Source: Larix kaempferi (taxonomy: Eukaryota > Streptophyta > Pinopsida > Pinales > Pinaceae). From it: DNA of 64,000 bases. Location: positions 37,460,501 to 37,524,500 of the forward strand of contig BSBM01000372.1 in assembly GCA_027924585.1 (NCBI GenBank), in the 5' to 3' direction. The notes beneath the pieces were generated by a model that worked only from the letters and a program-made list of their open reading frames with translations, searched no databases and was not told the DNA's origin. This document shows positions 1 through 12,221 of this stretch, piece by piece; position 1 is the stretch's first letter; the number at the start of each line of letters is the position of its first letter. The position numbers and the translations under genes are program-made.

Positions 1-1305
1 TCTCTCGTGCCACTATCTTCCTCTTGCACGATCTCCACAGTGTATTCGCAGCTTCCTGTAACCCACGGCCCTTTCTCTCTGTCAATTTCATTCACACAGC
101 AGTCGATTTTGCAGAACAATAACTGGACTCGGCCTCAAGTAGAATAAATGAGTCGTGTTTTCTGATTTACATAATACAGGAACCAAGTTTAATTGCGTGC
201 TGTCGTGGGCATCATTCCACGTTTTCCCTCCATCATTATATAACATGCCACTTCAAAAACGATGAAAGGTAAGGTTTTGGGTTTATAAACACTTTAATCC
301 TTTTATGTGCCCATCGCTTAATACATAAAACATAAAATATACCTTGGTTCCAATGTTTTATTTAAACAAGCTATTTCTTTAAAATGAACCTTCTTTTCCA
401 GAAAAGAAAATGTGCTGAAGATAAATATGACCATTGTTTCCCTCCTTAGATTCTGTGTATTACTTAATGCCTGATGCACTAAATTCATATACAAAGAAAC
501 TTTTGCAATTCCTTCATGTCAACATTTCACTTTTGGCTGAGAAGGAGACCCTGTTTGTCTTTAAACCAAGAAGAAAACTATGTCTGTAGAATGCAGCTTG
601 TATCCTGTAGAGTGCAGTTTATGTCCTCTAGAATGCAGTATTTAAAATTTCCCTTGGGTTTGATCCTGACAACCATTTTGACCCCTAGGGTGGAAAATGA
701 AGTGTTGGCAAAGGCTAATGGAAGGTAAATGAGGTACTGGCAGAGATGATCAGATGAATGTAAGAAATAGGCAGTCAAGCTTTTCAATAGTTGGTAATAT
801 GTCATTGCTTAAAAACAAAGAATTCTGAAACTTTTTAAAACATAAAAACTATAAATTCTTACAGACTTTGGTTGATGTCCCTGTATGATGAGCTTGCTGT
901 CTGATGAAGTTGGTTTGTATCCTGATTTGTTCATGTCCTTCTGATGTCTTCATTTCACTGGAAGTCAGGTCCCTTTGTAGATTTCTCCTGCCTTACTGGA
1001 ATCAGGTCCCTTCTGCATTATGAAAAATCACAATCTTCTGCATATGGAAAAGACTTGGAGGGTTCATGAAAATGCTTATCCCCCTCACAGGCCTAGGTTT
1101 TGACTTGTCCTCAAGTCACACAAGATGTTCATTATTTTGAAAATAAAACAGGAAATGGGAAAAAGATTTTTTTTTTGTGATTTTTCAATGGCCAGGTAAA
1201 CCTGGTTTTCCAGAGAAAATTCAAGTTTATATTGTGCCAGTGAACTGGTTTTCACAACTAAACTTCCTTTTTTTTATGTTTTATTTGCTTGTTGTATCAC
1301 AGCAG
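1..1305 (-). other. E1 region downstream of pol, no gene recognised
   Basis: This is the part after the integrase stop. Athila elements often carry a long spacer or an env-like frame here, but the open frames are short and show no recognisable domain. I see no LTR start matching the 5' LTR of E1. An A/T run lies at about 1160-1180 (T-rich on plus). The 3' LTR is presumably further left, or replaced. Confidence 0.45.
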
Positions 1306-2600
1306 CTAAGGAGCAGGTGAAGGAAAAACACTGAGGTGTTTATCCAGCACTTGCAGTTCCTTTTGCTGTGAAATCTGTTGGACAAAATCTTCCATGTTGA
1401 TAGGTTTGTGGTACAGCTTGAGCCGGTGGCCATTGACCACAAATTTATGTGCTTCATCATCTATGGTTTGAAGTTTTACTGAACCATTGTCATAGACATC
1501 GATGATCTCATATGGACCAAGCCAGTGAGTAGTAAATTTGGCTTTGAAGTCTTTAAACTTGGAGTCAAACAACAGTGCCCAGTCACCAATGTGAAATTGC
1601 TTCTTTTTGATAAATTTGTCATGCCATTGAGCTCTCTGCTGTTGTATCAGAATATTGTGTTCTATGGCAGCCTATCTCATCTCATCCAGCTGATTCAACT
1701 GCAGTATTCTTTCTTGCTGAGCTTCTGAAAGATCTATGCCCAAATCTGCTGCTAACTTGAAAGTATGAACTTGAAACTCAATGGGAAGGAGGACTTGCTT
1801 ACCATAAACCAGTTGATAAGGAGAAAACCCAGTACTGTTTTTCCAAGTGATCCGGTATGCCTATAAAGTTTCAGTCAGCTTAGTTGACCAATCTTTCCGA
1901 TGCATCTGGACAGTTTTGGTAATAATACCTTCTAAAGTCTTGTTTGTAGATTCCACTTGGCCATTTGCTTGTGGATGGTAAGGGGTAGACTTTCGATGCT
2001 TGATCTTATATTTTTCTGCTATCTCCTGCACTAATTTAGAGGTAAACTGGGCACCCTGATCAGTTACAATTTCTCTAGGCACCCCAAATCTGACAAAGAT
2101 CTCCTCAAACAGAAAGTTTACCACAGTCTGTTCGGTGGCTCTGGGCAATGGTTTGGCCTCTACCCACTTAGTAACATAGTCTGTGTAGACTAAAATGTAC
2201 TTCTGTCCATGTGATGGTGGATGAATGGGACCAATGAAGTCAAGGGCCCATTTTTCAAATGGTTCAATGAGAACCTGTGGTTGGAGTGGCATTTCATCAG
2301 ACCGGACTGGGCGTCCCATTCATTGACAAGTGTCACAACTTCTAACATACCTTTTAGCATCTTTGAAAATGGAAGGCCAATAATATCCCAAATTGAGTAT
2401 TTTATATGCTGTCCTTTTGTCTGCAAAATGGCCACCACATGGTTCATCATGGCATGCCTTCAAAATATCCAAGATTTCATCCTGTCGGACACATCTTCTT
2501 ATGATTAAGTCATATCCTGTATAAAAGAGATCACCATTAATCCAGATATGCCTAGCACTTTGTTTAATAATCTTCTTTTTTTCTTTAGAGGTCATAGATG
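1306..2600 (-). pseudogene. E1 integrase (pol C-terminal part)
   Basis: DDE integrase domain of the Athila-like polyprotein. It reads from about 2600 down to the final stop at 1306. Visible are the HHCC zinc-binding segment (CHDEPCGGH and CDTC, about 2470-2330), then the catalytic core with DFIGP, TDQGAQF and NGQVEST around the D, D and E residues, then the C-terminal segment with LGPYEI typical of the SH3-like end. The frame is broken by TGA at 2320-2322 and TAG at 1861-1863 and 1672-1674, all in the same reading frame. Context suggests Arg (CGA), Trp (TGG) and probably Trp or Gln as the lost codons. The enzyme would insert element cDNA into chromosomal DNA; this copy cannot make it. Confidence 0.85.
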
Positions 2601-4407
2601 GTGGTAGTTGGCCGGATGACAAATAATTGGCAATGTCAGCATACCAAGGAGTGATAACAGAAATTGCAAATAGATGCTCATCAGGAAAACTATCTAAAAC
2701 CGGAACAACCTCACCAGTATTGTGTAAGCGAGACAAGAAATTTGCCACTTGATTTTCTCGTCTAGGCCTATCCAAAACAGTGATATTGAACTCCTGCATT
2801 AATAACAACCATCTAGTAATCCGACCATTAGTGATAGATTTATTCATTAAATAACGTAAGGCTGAATGATCTGTATGAACAAAAATTTCATAGCCAGTGA
2901 TATAATGACGGAATTTGTTTACAGCATGAACCACTGCCAACATCTCTTTTTCAGTGACTGTATAATTCAGCTCTGCAGGTGTCAGATTTTTACTAATGAA
3001 ATAGATGGCATAAGTCAAAGTATGTTCCTTCTGGCCCAATGAGGCTCCTATTGCAGTGGCAGAGGCATCAGTTGAAATATGGAAAGGCAATGTCCAATTT
3101 GGTCCTCGTAAAATGGGAGCAGTGGAAAGCTTTTCCTTAAGTGTCTGAAATGCAGATTTACAGTCAGTATCCCAAGTAAAACACACGTCCTTTGAAAGTA
3201 ATTTAAACAATGGCAGGGCTATCTTACTAAAATTTGCAATGAATCTACAATAATAGCCTGCATACCCTAAAAAGCTTCTCACATCTGTTTGAGTTGTGGG
3301 TTCAGACAGATTTTTAATGACTTGAATTTTAGCAGGATCTACTTTTATTCCAGACGAAGAAATGTGGTGTCCTAAAACTATCCCTTCAGTCATCATCATG
3401 AAACACTTTTCGTTACTCAGGGAAAGGTTTGATTCAACACACCTTTTCAGAATTTTCTCCAAGTTTCCTAAGGAATCTTCAAAGGTACGTCCATATACAG
3501 AAAAGTCATCCATGTAAACCTCAACACACTCATGAATCAGATCTGCAAAGATGGCCAAAACAGCTCGCTGAAAGGTAGCTGGGGCATTACATAAGCCAAA
3601 AGGTAAAACTTTGTAGGCATAGGTGCCCTAGGGACATGTAAAGGTGGTCTTGTCTTGGTCTTCGTTTGCAATACTGATCTGATTATAACCACTGAAGCCA
3701 TCTAAAAATGAAAAATATTCTTTTCTAGCTAAAGCATCCAGTACTTGATCAATGAAAGGCAATGGAAAATAGTCTTTTAAAGTTGCCTTATTCAACTCCC
3801 TGTAATCGATGCATATACGCCATTTACCATTTTTTTTAGGAACAACAACCAAGGGTGAGACCCATTGGCTGTCGGAGATGGGGTAAATAAATCCCACTTT
3901 TAACAACTTCTGTAACTCATCTTTGACTATTTCCTTTAGCATAGGGTTCATTCTGCGTTGTGGCTGTCTTAGTGGTCGTATTGTGTCATCTAGGTAAATG
4001 TGGTGTGTGCATGTTTCAGGATGAATGCCTGGCATATCAGTGTACTCCCAGGCAAATGCATGGGAATATTTATTCAGCAAAGTGGTCAACTGTTCTTCTT
4101 ATGATGTGGTAAGATGTGCACCTATTCGCAGAGTTTTGCCTGGACTGATTTCTACAGTTTTACTGTGAATATCGGTGATGGAATGAACATTAAAAACGTC
4201 ATCAAGTGCTAATGCTAGGGAATGAATGTTGCAATTTTCCTGGAAATTGTGACCCATAACTTGTTCTGCTACAGCATATTCCATATCTCGTAATTCTGCA
4301 GAAATATCAGGCTCAGCAATGAAATAGTCTAGTAGATCTTCGTGGTTGTCTTCGTGAAAATCGAAGTACTGATTTATACTTAGAATAGGCTGAATTACCT
4401 CTTCTTC
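2601..4407 (-). pseudogene. E1 reverse transcriptase and RNase H
   Basis: RT plus classical RNase H of the Athila-like element, in frame with gag. RT landmarks are WVSPLVVVPKKNGKWR, DGFSGYNQI and the active site YMDD (about 3510). The RNase H that follows (about 3160-2720) keeps its catalytic residues: STDAS, TEKEMLA and HTDHSAL. This contrasts with the two Tat-like elements in the window, where the first Asp is lost. In-frame stops are TAA at 4099-4101 and TAG at 3628-3630; the second replaces the Trp of the usual CPWGT motif. Many angiosperm Athila RTs carry an insertion between VVPKK and the W-R/C-IDYR motif; it is absent here, which may point to a divergent subgroup. Confidence 0.85.
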
Positions 4408-6951
4408 TTATTCTTTGGTTTCACTAATCCATGACAGCTGATCTAATGTGGAAGGTCGTTGGGCAGAAGGGTAAAGTGCAATCTGTTTCCTCTCTGTCCC
4501 ATGCGAAATAAGCATGCTTCCTGATCGACATCCTATGAAAGCATCTGCTGTTGCCAGCCAGGGTCTGCCAAGGATCAATGGGTGACCTCCTAAGTTGGAT
4601 TTTGGCTGTAGGACTATGAAATCAACAGGATATTCCCAGGAGTCTAGAGAAACAATAATATCTTCTAAGACCCCTTCAGGTGTAATCTTAGACCTATCAG
4701 CTAATTCTAAGATAGTTGTGGTGGGTCTGAGATTTGTCAAGTGAAGGTAATTCATTGTCTCTAGGGTCATGACGTTAATGGCAGCACCTAAATCGATTAA
4801 CATTTTTGGGATGGAAAAGTTATTAATGGTAATTGTAACCATTGGAATTCCAGGATCTACATACTTCTCAATGAAAACGGTGTTGGACATTAACCCTGCT
4901 AGATTGCCTACTACGTGAATTTTCGATGGATCCTTTCTTCTTTTGTTAAGACAGAGTTCTTTAACTGCTTTAGTGTAAATCGAGACATCTTTTAGAGCCT
5001 GCAGTAAAGGAATTTTAACATATACATTTGTTAACTCATTCAGAACATCGAAGTCAGGTAAGGAAATCGAAGGTTTCTCCTTGATTAACCTCTCTGGAAA
5101 AGGAGGTGGATAAGATGCTATTGTGTTCCCTCGTTGACTGTGATTTTCTAACTGATATTTTTCTGTATTCAATTTTTTTGGAGTTTTGTCTTTTTCTGGT
5201 GGTTCTTCTAAGATAACAAGAGACTGTTTTTCTAAGGTTTTCCCAGATCTCAAATTGATATTTTGCAGTGGAAGAATGGAGTAGGGAAGCACTGTCCCAT
5301 CATCAACATTATACATGGGTCTGTCGGTTTTATTATTTGGATTGGGCATTGGCTGAGTTGGAAGTTGTGTAGGCCGAGGTGGAGGCTGATTAGATGGCAA
5401 CTGAAGTTGTTGAGGTGGTGTACTCAATTGAGGAGCCATGTTATTGGATTGTTGAAAAGATGGATTTTGAAAAGATGGGATTTGGACTTGATGCTGCTGG
5501 TATTGAGGATAGGCAGAAGGTTGTTGATAGGGCTGCAAATAAGCCTGCTGATATGTTTGACTACCATGGGTATACCCTCTCCAATTTGGAGCAGATTGGG
5601 ATAATGGAGGAGACCAAGTTTGCCAAGGCATGGGTGCATTCCATGAATTCTGAACAGGAGTCTGATAATTTGTATTAAATTGCTGCATAGGATCTTGAGA
5701 CATACCTGAGAATCGTGGCTGCCAAGGTCTCCGTTGTCCCATGAAGTAAAGAGACTCCATGCTATGATTTTCCTCCAGTCGAACTGCCTGTAGTTCCTTC
5801 AATCTAGGGCAATCATCAGGTTTGTGATTAAAAGTGCATAAGCCACAAATTTCAACAGTATTTAAAGGACACTCTCTAAGTGGGTGTTTCTTTCTACATT
5901 TAGGACAAAAAATAGACAAAGCCTGATCTTGTTGGTCCTGTTGCTCTTGCCTCTTCTTGGTTTTTGTTGCCTCAACTTGTGTACCTAAGGTGCTTAATAA
6001 ATCAGTCTTGAAATCTTCTAGCAGATTCCCAAGCTCAGCTCTAGAAATACCACTGTTTGCAGATTTAGTTGCTTTGGTATTGCTATCTCTTTTCCCAGTT
6101 CGAGCCTTTCCTTTGGAATATTTCTGACATAAGTCCTGTATCTCATCAAAAGGAAGGTAAGAAATGTCACCTTTTCCCATAACATTTAAAATGTCCAAAT
6201 ACTCTTCTCTTATTCCTTTCAAAAATATTGTTCTAATCATTTCAGGTGTTAAAGAATTGTATATAGATTTCTGTAAATTGTATGAGAATCTTTCCAAATA
6301 TTCCTCCAAACTCTCATCTTCTTGTTGAGTCATGCCAAAAATGTCATCTTTCAGCCCCTTTGATCTGCAATATGCTTGATATTTTCGAAGAAAGATCTTC
6401 CTCATGTCATCCCAGCTAGTGATAGAGTGTTCTCCTAAACCCATGAACCATTTCAAGGCAGCTGCTTTAAGAGTAGCAGGGAAAAGACGGAGCTTATGGG
6501 TGTCATCAGTATACCCATAAGTTCGACACAAGATGTCAAATTCGAATAGGAAAGAGTCAGGATCTTCAGAGGTCATGCCATAAACGTTTGGTAAGACAGA
6601 GGGTGGAATATTCTTCAATTTCACCTCTTCCCCTAGGATAACGCTAGTGTCTAAGATAGGAAATTTAAAGGTGGCCTCCTGATCTTCTGTTATTCCTTCA
6701 TCCCTCACATGTCTTCTCTCTTCTTCCCTTCTTTCTTCTTCCCTTCTCTCTTGTCTGTGTTTGTTTTCTATTTCTAACATCCTCTCGTACTCCCTTCTCT
6801 GTTCTGCAGTTGGGCCTTTTGATGTTTCTTCCTCAGACATTTTGAATTTACCAACTGTTGAGATGAACCCTTTTGGAAGAGAAGCTCCTGTTATTTCTGT
6901 TTTTGGGGGGTTTTTAATAAATCTTCCTTTCTCGTCTCTTAGTCTAAACAT
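4408..6951 (-). CDS. E1 Gag and aspartic protease
   Basis: An 847-codon frame starting at ATG 6951. It has a charged N-terminal stretch rich in Glu and Arg (about residues 50-85), a retrotransposon Gag domain (about 100-260), two adjacent cysteine/histidine knuckles (about residues 349-381; CPKC then CGLC), a long Gln/Pro-rich linker (about 400-560), and the protease with catalytic LIDLGAA (near residue 715) and LILGRPW. DLGA rather than D[ST]GA is usual in Athila. The frame ends at TAA 4408-4410; the pol frame continues beyond it in phase, so this is one Gag-Pol polyprotein with an acquired stop rather than a natural gag end. Gag would form the particle and the protease cut the polyprotein. 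Confidence 0.8.
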   Translation of the reverse strand: MFRLRDEKGRFIKNPPKTEITGASLPKGFISTVGKFKMSEEETSKGPTAEQRREYERMLEIENKHRQERREEERREEERRHVRDEGITEDQEATFKFPILDTSVILGEEVKLKNIPPSVLPNVYGMTSEDPDSFLFEFDILCRTYGYTDDTHKLRLFPATLKAAALKWFMGLGEHSITSWDDMRKIFLRKYQAYCRSKGLKDDIFGMTQQEDESLEEYLERFSYNLQKSIYNSLTPEMIRTIFLKGIREEYLDILNVMGKGDISYLPFDEIQDLCQKYSKGKARTGKRDSNTKATKSANSGISRAELGNLLEDFKTDLLSTLGTQVEATKTKKRQEQQDQQDQALSIFCPKCRKKHPLRECPLNTVEICGLCTFNHKPDDCPRLKELQAVRLEENHSMESLYFMGQRRPWQPRFSGMSQDPMQQFNTNYQTPVQNSWNAPMPWQTWSPPLSQSAPNWRGYTHGSQTYQQAYLQPYQQPSAYPQYQQHQVQIPSFQNPSFQQSNNMAPQLSTPPQQLQLPSNQPPPRPTQLPTQPMPNPNNKTDRPMYNVDDGTVLPYSILPLQNINLRSGKTLEKQSLVILEEPPEKDKTPKKLNTEKYQLENHSQRGNTIASYPPPFPERLIKEKPSISLPDFDVLNELTNVYVKIPLLQALKDVSIYTKAVKELCLNKRRKDPSKIHVVGNLAGLMSNTVFIEKYVDPGIPMVTITINNFSIPKMLIDLGAAINVMTLETMNYLHLTNLRPTTTILELADRSKITPEGVLEDIIVSLDSWEYPVDFIVLQPKSNLGGHPLILGRPWLATADAFIGCRSGSMLISHGTERKQIALYPSAQRPSTLDQLSWISETKE

Positions 6952-7038
6952 AAAAGTGAAATCTAATCTATATTTTTGTTTGAAAGTTTTGTTTTTATCA
7001 GAAAACTAAAGTTTCTAAGCCTGCTTTATACAATGCCT

Positions 7039-7055
7039 CCCCGGCAACGGCGCCA
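7039..7055 (-). other. E1 primer binding site (tRNA-Asp type)
   Basis: On the minus strand the sequence three bases after the LTR end reads TGGCGCCGTTGCCGGGG. This is the primer site typical of Athila/Tat elements, usually matched to the 3' end of tRNA-Asp. It fixes the 5' LTR boundary at 7059. Confidence 0.85.
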
Positions 7056-7058
7056 AAA

Positions 7059-8927
7059 TGTTGGGCTTCAATCTACTAATGCAGATCAAACCTTAGATTT
7101 ATATATCAATCCGGGTCTGTAAGCTTAGAGGCATATCCAAGTTTTAGGACCTAGAGCTAGAATTGTTCAGTTAACCTAATTTTCTGTGAATTGACCCTAC
7201 TGTCTAATGGGAAGTACTGCAACTTTAAAGATACAAAAATCCTTTTACAGGGATAGCTTCATCTGTTCTTTAAATGCACAACAATCTATTTAGGAAAGCA
7301 ATTTAACAGTGGAAGAACTGATATAATGAAAGCGATTAATCAATGATTCTAACCCTAACAATCCACTAATGCTTGAACAATTAATCATTAAATTCCCTTA
7401 CAGGACATTGTTCGTAATTGATAGTTGTTCAAAACACTTCCTCTTCAGGTGAGCAGCAATATATGACATGTCAAGATCACAGTCAGAACAGTTCCTTTAA
7501 CATTTAACAGAGTATAAGGCAGAGCTCGTAGAAGTGTAAGTGATACATAGCATTAACGAAATCGTGGTTTGAATTATTTAAATGAAAAACAGATCAATAA
7601 TAAAATCAATTGGAAACTAACTAAATTCGTTCTACAATGATATGCTAGCTACTGCAGAATTAACACATACCAATGGTTTGATCTAAATCGCATGCATCAA
7701 TTAAATCGTTGCAAACAGATAAATCGCAGACACTAGCAGTGTAATGGTGTGAGAACTCAACAATGGGGGCCCTCTAGTGCCTTGTTCCACACACAGTTGT
7801 AGGTTTACAGAACTGAGAGTCTAATTGTATTCACCATAAAATCGATTACACAGTAAAACCACGCAGTTCAGAAGCAGTCTGCGTTCTTCCCCAAAATCGT
7901 GATTATCAATCCAATGTTTTGTGGAATATTTATACAAATTCAAAATAAAACTGGAAATGCTACAATCTTGCAAACTAATTAATGAACATAGCCATCGAGA
8001 TCCTCATGCAGAATCGTGAAACTCAACAGAATCCAAACTGCCCTGCTTTTGTGCTGAGTGGTAGTACAGGTGGTCATTTGACCGACTTTGACTTGCCATC
8101 TGTAAGAGCCACATCATCTGTTCGTTGGAAATTCGTCCATCCTTGGACATTGAGGATCTTTCCTCCATCTTTCAGTTAATGCCTAGCTGTCCTGCAACTG
8201 CTCAACTTTGGAGATATTACGGGAAGTTAGAACATCCTGTAATTTAAAAAAAAAACCTAGTTTAAATGCTCTAAAAACCTCAAAATTCAATTTGTTAACA
8301 AGCAATGACATTAATACCTTTTTAAACAAAGTCTGTGATGAACTACAAGCTTTATAGATTGGTATGAGGGTTTAATGGAGGAAAATGGATGACAAAAAGA
8401 GGTCAAAATGGTGCCCAACAGTATATCAATCACAATAGACAATAGACACAGAGTTTCCTTGGGAAAAACCAAGAAAGTGAAAAACCCCAATAACTTCTTC
8501 AGAGATAGATAGAGCAACGATAAAATAACCCAAGCATAAGAGATAGACTCCTAGAAACTTCTCCTCCTCCACTAGTGCGCATCACTCAATGAGAGAGATA
8601 TATGAATACGTGAATGATCAAATAGAGTGACACCCTCACTCTATTTATACACAACTTGACTTGCCTTTTAACTCTAACTAGGTCGGCCCCAACTTAACCA
8701 CTTAACATAATACTAACTGGGCCGACCCCACTAGGGTGGTCTAATAACCCTTTAACCCACAAGACTCATACAGGGCCGACCCCATCAAGGTGGTCTGATA
8801 ACCCATCAAGTATAAGTTACGACACTTGTAAATACAAATGACGACACTTCCATACAAAGGAATAATAACCTCTCTGTAGGGGTACAATATACATGAAATA
8901 CATTCCGAAGTTACATATACATCAACA
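7059..8927 (-). repeat. E1 5' LTR
   Basis: An 1,869-bp LTR, reading TGTTGATG at its 5' end (8927) and CCCAACA at its 3' end (7059) on the minus strand, so it has TGTTG...CAACA ends. It abuts the primer site. The right boundary rests on the terminal motif only, because the second LTR is not visible for comparison. Confidence 0.7.
8641..8649 (-). promoter_or_regulatory. TATA box of E1 LTR
   Basis: Minus strand TATAAATAG, about 280 bp inside the 5' end of the LTR. It is a canonical plant TATA box in the correct orientation to transcribe E1; the start site would be near 8610. Confidence 0.55.
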
Positions 8928-8966
8928 CCATTGTGTGGCTTAATTTCTTTTATTCGATGAAGTTTA

Positions 8967-9170
8967 TTATCATTTTTAAGACCAAATTAGAAACTACATC
9001 AACCTTTTGTTTTAACATCTGCTAATTGGATATTAGCATATGCTTCAACATCTGCTAATTGGATATTAGTATATGCTTCAACATGTGCTAATTGGTTATT
9101 ATCATTTTTAAGACCAAATCAGAAACTCCAACAACCTTTTGTTTCAACATCTTCTAATTGGCTATTTCTT
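8967..9170. repeat. Nested direct repeats
   Basis: The motif CAACATCTGCTAATTGGATA recurs about every 33 bp (starts near 9014, 9047 and 9080, with a more diverged copy near 9149). A larger flanking block with ATCATTTTTAAGACCAAAT occurs twice (near 8970 and 9100). It looks like replication slippage inside an older repeat. Confidence 0.7.
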
Positions 9171-11044
9171 CCAAATGGCTTGGATGCGATATGCATCCCT
9201 TTAAAGGAAGTGTATAACCGAAGAAATCACCATAGAGGCATCCCCTGCTTCAGGGTCTGGTTAAGTCTAGAATAGTTGAGGCATTCCCCAAGAACTAGCT
9301 CCAACAAGATAAGCATTTGATGCAATATACTAGTGCCAATTCACTGTCAAAATTGACCAGGAAACCCTACAGATGTATCATTGACAATACCCCAATTTTA
9401 TAATACCTCTATTCTTTCCTCAGTTACCGATTCTTTTAACTGTCCCGAAAAGGACATAGAATATTTATAATTTTGAGCATTATATGCAAATTCTGGAGAG
9501 GTTGAAGAGCACACTCAAATAACAGAGACAAGCATACTTGCAATTAATATGTCATGATTTCACCACTCACCAGTTGAGTTAGTTGCAATTAGAAATCTGA
9601 TATCCTGAACACTTAACTGTTTTTCTTAGTATGGATCAGATCAAGTCTTGGACTGTGAAGGATGCTTCACACATATAATATTATCTAGTTTGTTGCCATC
9701 TAATTTGTACAACGTGAGAAATTTCATACTTTTGTAGTGTTCAGGTGCTTCCTTCCGCAAGTCACTTAACTTTAGTAACTCTCATTTGCTGTAGTTAGAA
9801 CCCCTACACGCATAGGACTCATCCTTGAAATAGGACCATTCTTAGAAGATGTCATTTCCCAAAAATTACAAGCATTAAATGATCCAACATTGTCTCGGTG
9901 CTTATTATGGAAACCTTTTAGCCTCATTGTAGCACTGTGAACCCTTTATTGGTCGACCATGAACAATGGACCAATCTTGTTTTTTGTTTGTTTTCGCATT
10001 GGTGAATGGATTCTAATGAGATAAAGGCATTCAAGAAGCTGATAATAGGCTCGTTCGTGAAACATATTATGCCCTTTTCGTGGGATGAAGGAATAGCTTC
10101 CCAATATCAAAGTCAAAACCTCAGGAATATGCAATGACGTCCATACAACAACCAACATTTATTTTTCTAACAGATCATTACCCTTTCCAAATATTTGGAT
10201 ATATCATCACTTTGCTGCTCTGACCTTTTAGCCTTGAGAGGTCGTCTTCATTTACAGATTTTGGAATAAAAACCAAGGTTTCTCTCAGGAACCTCAGATC
10301 GATCCATTGAAAAAAACCCACAAATACATGCATACCCTTTACTGTTGGCTTAGGATACCGAAAGGTGCTACAGGATTGATCAGATTGCTGATGCACATAT
10401 TTTATGAGAGGCATTATCCTCAAACTGTGTAAACAACAGTTTCCAGTCAAGGCATTCTAGAAACCCTACATAACAACCGCATCAAATAGGCTGGGTGATT
10501 AGGGTTTTATGATTAATCATTAGTGAAAGGTGCACCAATCTGTTGCTTTCCATCCACTACCTTAGGGATAATGGATGAAGGGGACTGTTTTGCAGGACAT
10601 ACAAACATCCGACCAATCAGGCCCAAAACAGTGACCTGAGTTTTTCACTAAGTCCTTCCTTCGCTGCTTGTTTCTTGATACACTTCAGAATGCACCATGA
10701 AACCTCCCAAACTCTATGGCTGCACAGGGTGCCACCACACTAGATCATATTACTTAATCCCTAGCTGTTTGGCATTTTTCACCCATGGGAAAAATGCTTT
10801 AAGGTTGTTGGCAGAGGACAACATCATACTTTACGCCTAGGTCTGAAAACAATGATGTCTATTGCTGCTTGTTGGTGACACCACGCTCATAAGTTTCCGG
10901 TGGCATGGCTAGAACCACTTCCATAATGCCCAGACTTCATGATTTAGGTCAGAAATATGCCATTACGTTACTCAAAAATCTCCATAGCAGTCTTGGATCA
11001 ACTAAAAAATGCTCAGAATCCCTCTGAAGTATAATGTGGACACC

Positions 11045-11328
11045 AGGGTATTTTTTAAGGATTCTAATATTATACTTAAGTATAGTATCCTAGGTGATTA
11101 TTTTGGATTGGAAAAAACATGTATATCGATAGGTAGGCAAATATTAAATATGAAACATACAATTTACTACTGAAATGTGTATATTTTGGCGAATATTATG
11201 ATAAAAAAACATATTTTATATAAATATAAGCGATATTAGAGACTAAAAATGACCAAATAGCGAATTTATTTTTTGAAAAAAGGCCCGAAAAATAGACAAT
11301 TGGCGAAATTTCGCCCTTAAAAATTACC
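11045..11328. repeat. Dispersed repeat C, uninterrupted copy
   Basis: A 283-bp unit beginning AGGGTATTTTTTAAGG and ending at CGCCCTTAAAAATT. A second copy lies at 43150-63468, split by the chromovirus insertion. Near its end is a perfect 14-bp palindrome, GGCGAAATTTCGCC. Its class is unknown. It gives the pre-insertion state of the chromovirus target: AAACATACAATTT is continuous here. Confidence 0.75.
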
Positions 11329-12221
11329 TTGGTGGACACCCCATGCAAATAGGGGGTAACATACAACATGTTGATAAGCCTTTGCAAGTGAAATATAACA
11401 CATTCGATGTGGGCATATACAATGATTGTAATGTAGTTGGAGAATTCTTGAATTCAAGCAGTCCACAAACATTGCTTTCGAGGTCACCTTTGCCTATGCC
11501 ATCTCCCTTAAAAGCATTATAAATGATGAAGTTTTTAGGAGCGCATTGAGAAGAATCAATGTCATGTTAAGCTGTGATGCTAAAATTTCTTTTGTTGCCA
11601 ATGGAACTAGATATATATTAAAATTTTCCTTTCTATTTGGGTGAATATTAAATATGTTTCCACCATCAGAGTCTTCATTGTGATCTACATGTCCACCAAC
11701 AAAGTATACAAACCAACAATTTTGTAATGTTGTACTCGACTGCGATCACTTTAACTGCCTCTTAATTTTAAAATTTAGCTAAGCTATGATGGATACTATT
11801 CATAAAAGGTAAAAAAGGAGAATGCAGATGAGTTTTAAGTTAGGCTCACTACCGGTTCTTGCTATACGGCCAACCATTTGACATCGGAGAAATAGACTTT
11901 ATTCTAGATACAGAACTCCAAATCCCCCTACAAGGTTTGATTCTTTTTTTGCAGAAATCAAAACAAACTTAAGAGAATGAACTGCCACTGATGTTCACTG
12001 ATGAATCCAAGAAGGATCAAGACAGTCCAAAATAATCATTTCGCCTACCCAAAAACCTTGTTTTATTTAACTTATGCATTTCAACCCAACGTACTCTAAC
12101 TTGACTTAATGACTTCATTTTAAATCTGTACCTAAGCACTGACTCTGCAACACCTTGAAGGAGGGGGTCTCAGCTAAACAATAATGTACCAATGGTTTTA
12201 TTCACACCAACATGTTCTTGT

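Larger units (their letters stand above)
1..8927 (-). mobile_element. E1: Athila-like Ty3/gypsy LTR retrotransposon, partial
   Basis: Minus-strand element in the order 5' LTR (7059-8927), primer site (7039-7055), gag-protease (6951-4408), RT-RNase H-integrase (about 4407-1306), then 3' sequence running off the left edge. The domain order PR-RT-RH-INT, a protease motif reading DLGA instead of D[ST]G, and the Asp-tRNA-type primer site TGGCGCCGTTGCCGGGG fit the Athila lineage. No copy of the 7059-8927 LTR is visible in 1-1305, so the left boundary and target duplication cannot be given. The whole gag-pol lies in one frame with six in-frame stops and no frameshift. Confidence 0.85.

Noticed and set aside
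1-1305. 3' LTR of E1
   Set aside because: No similarity to 7059-8927 could be seen and no terminal TGTTGGGC or CATCAACA motif occurs.
9946-10450. Two adjacent minus-strand frames as a host gene
   Set aside because: Short, differing frames, no domain, no splice-consistent continuation seen.
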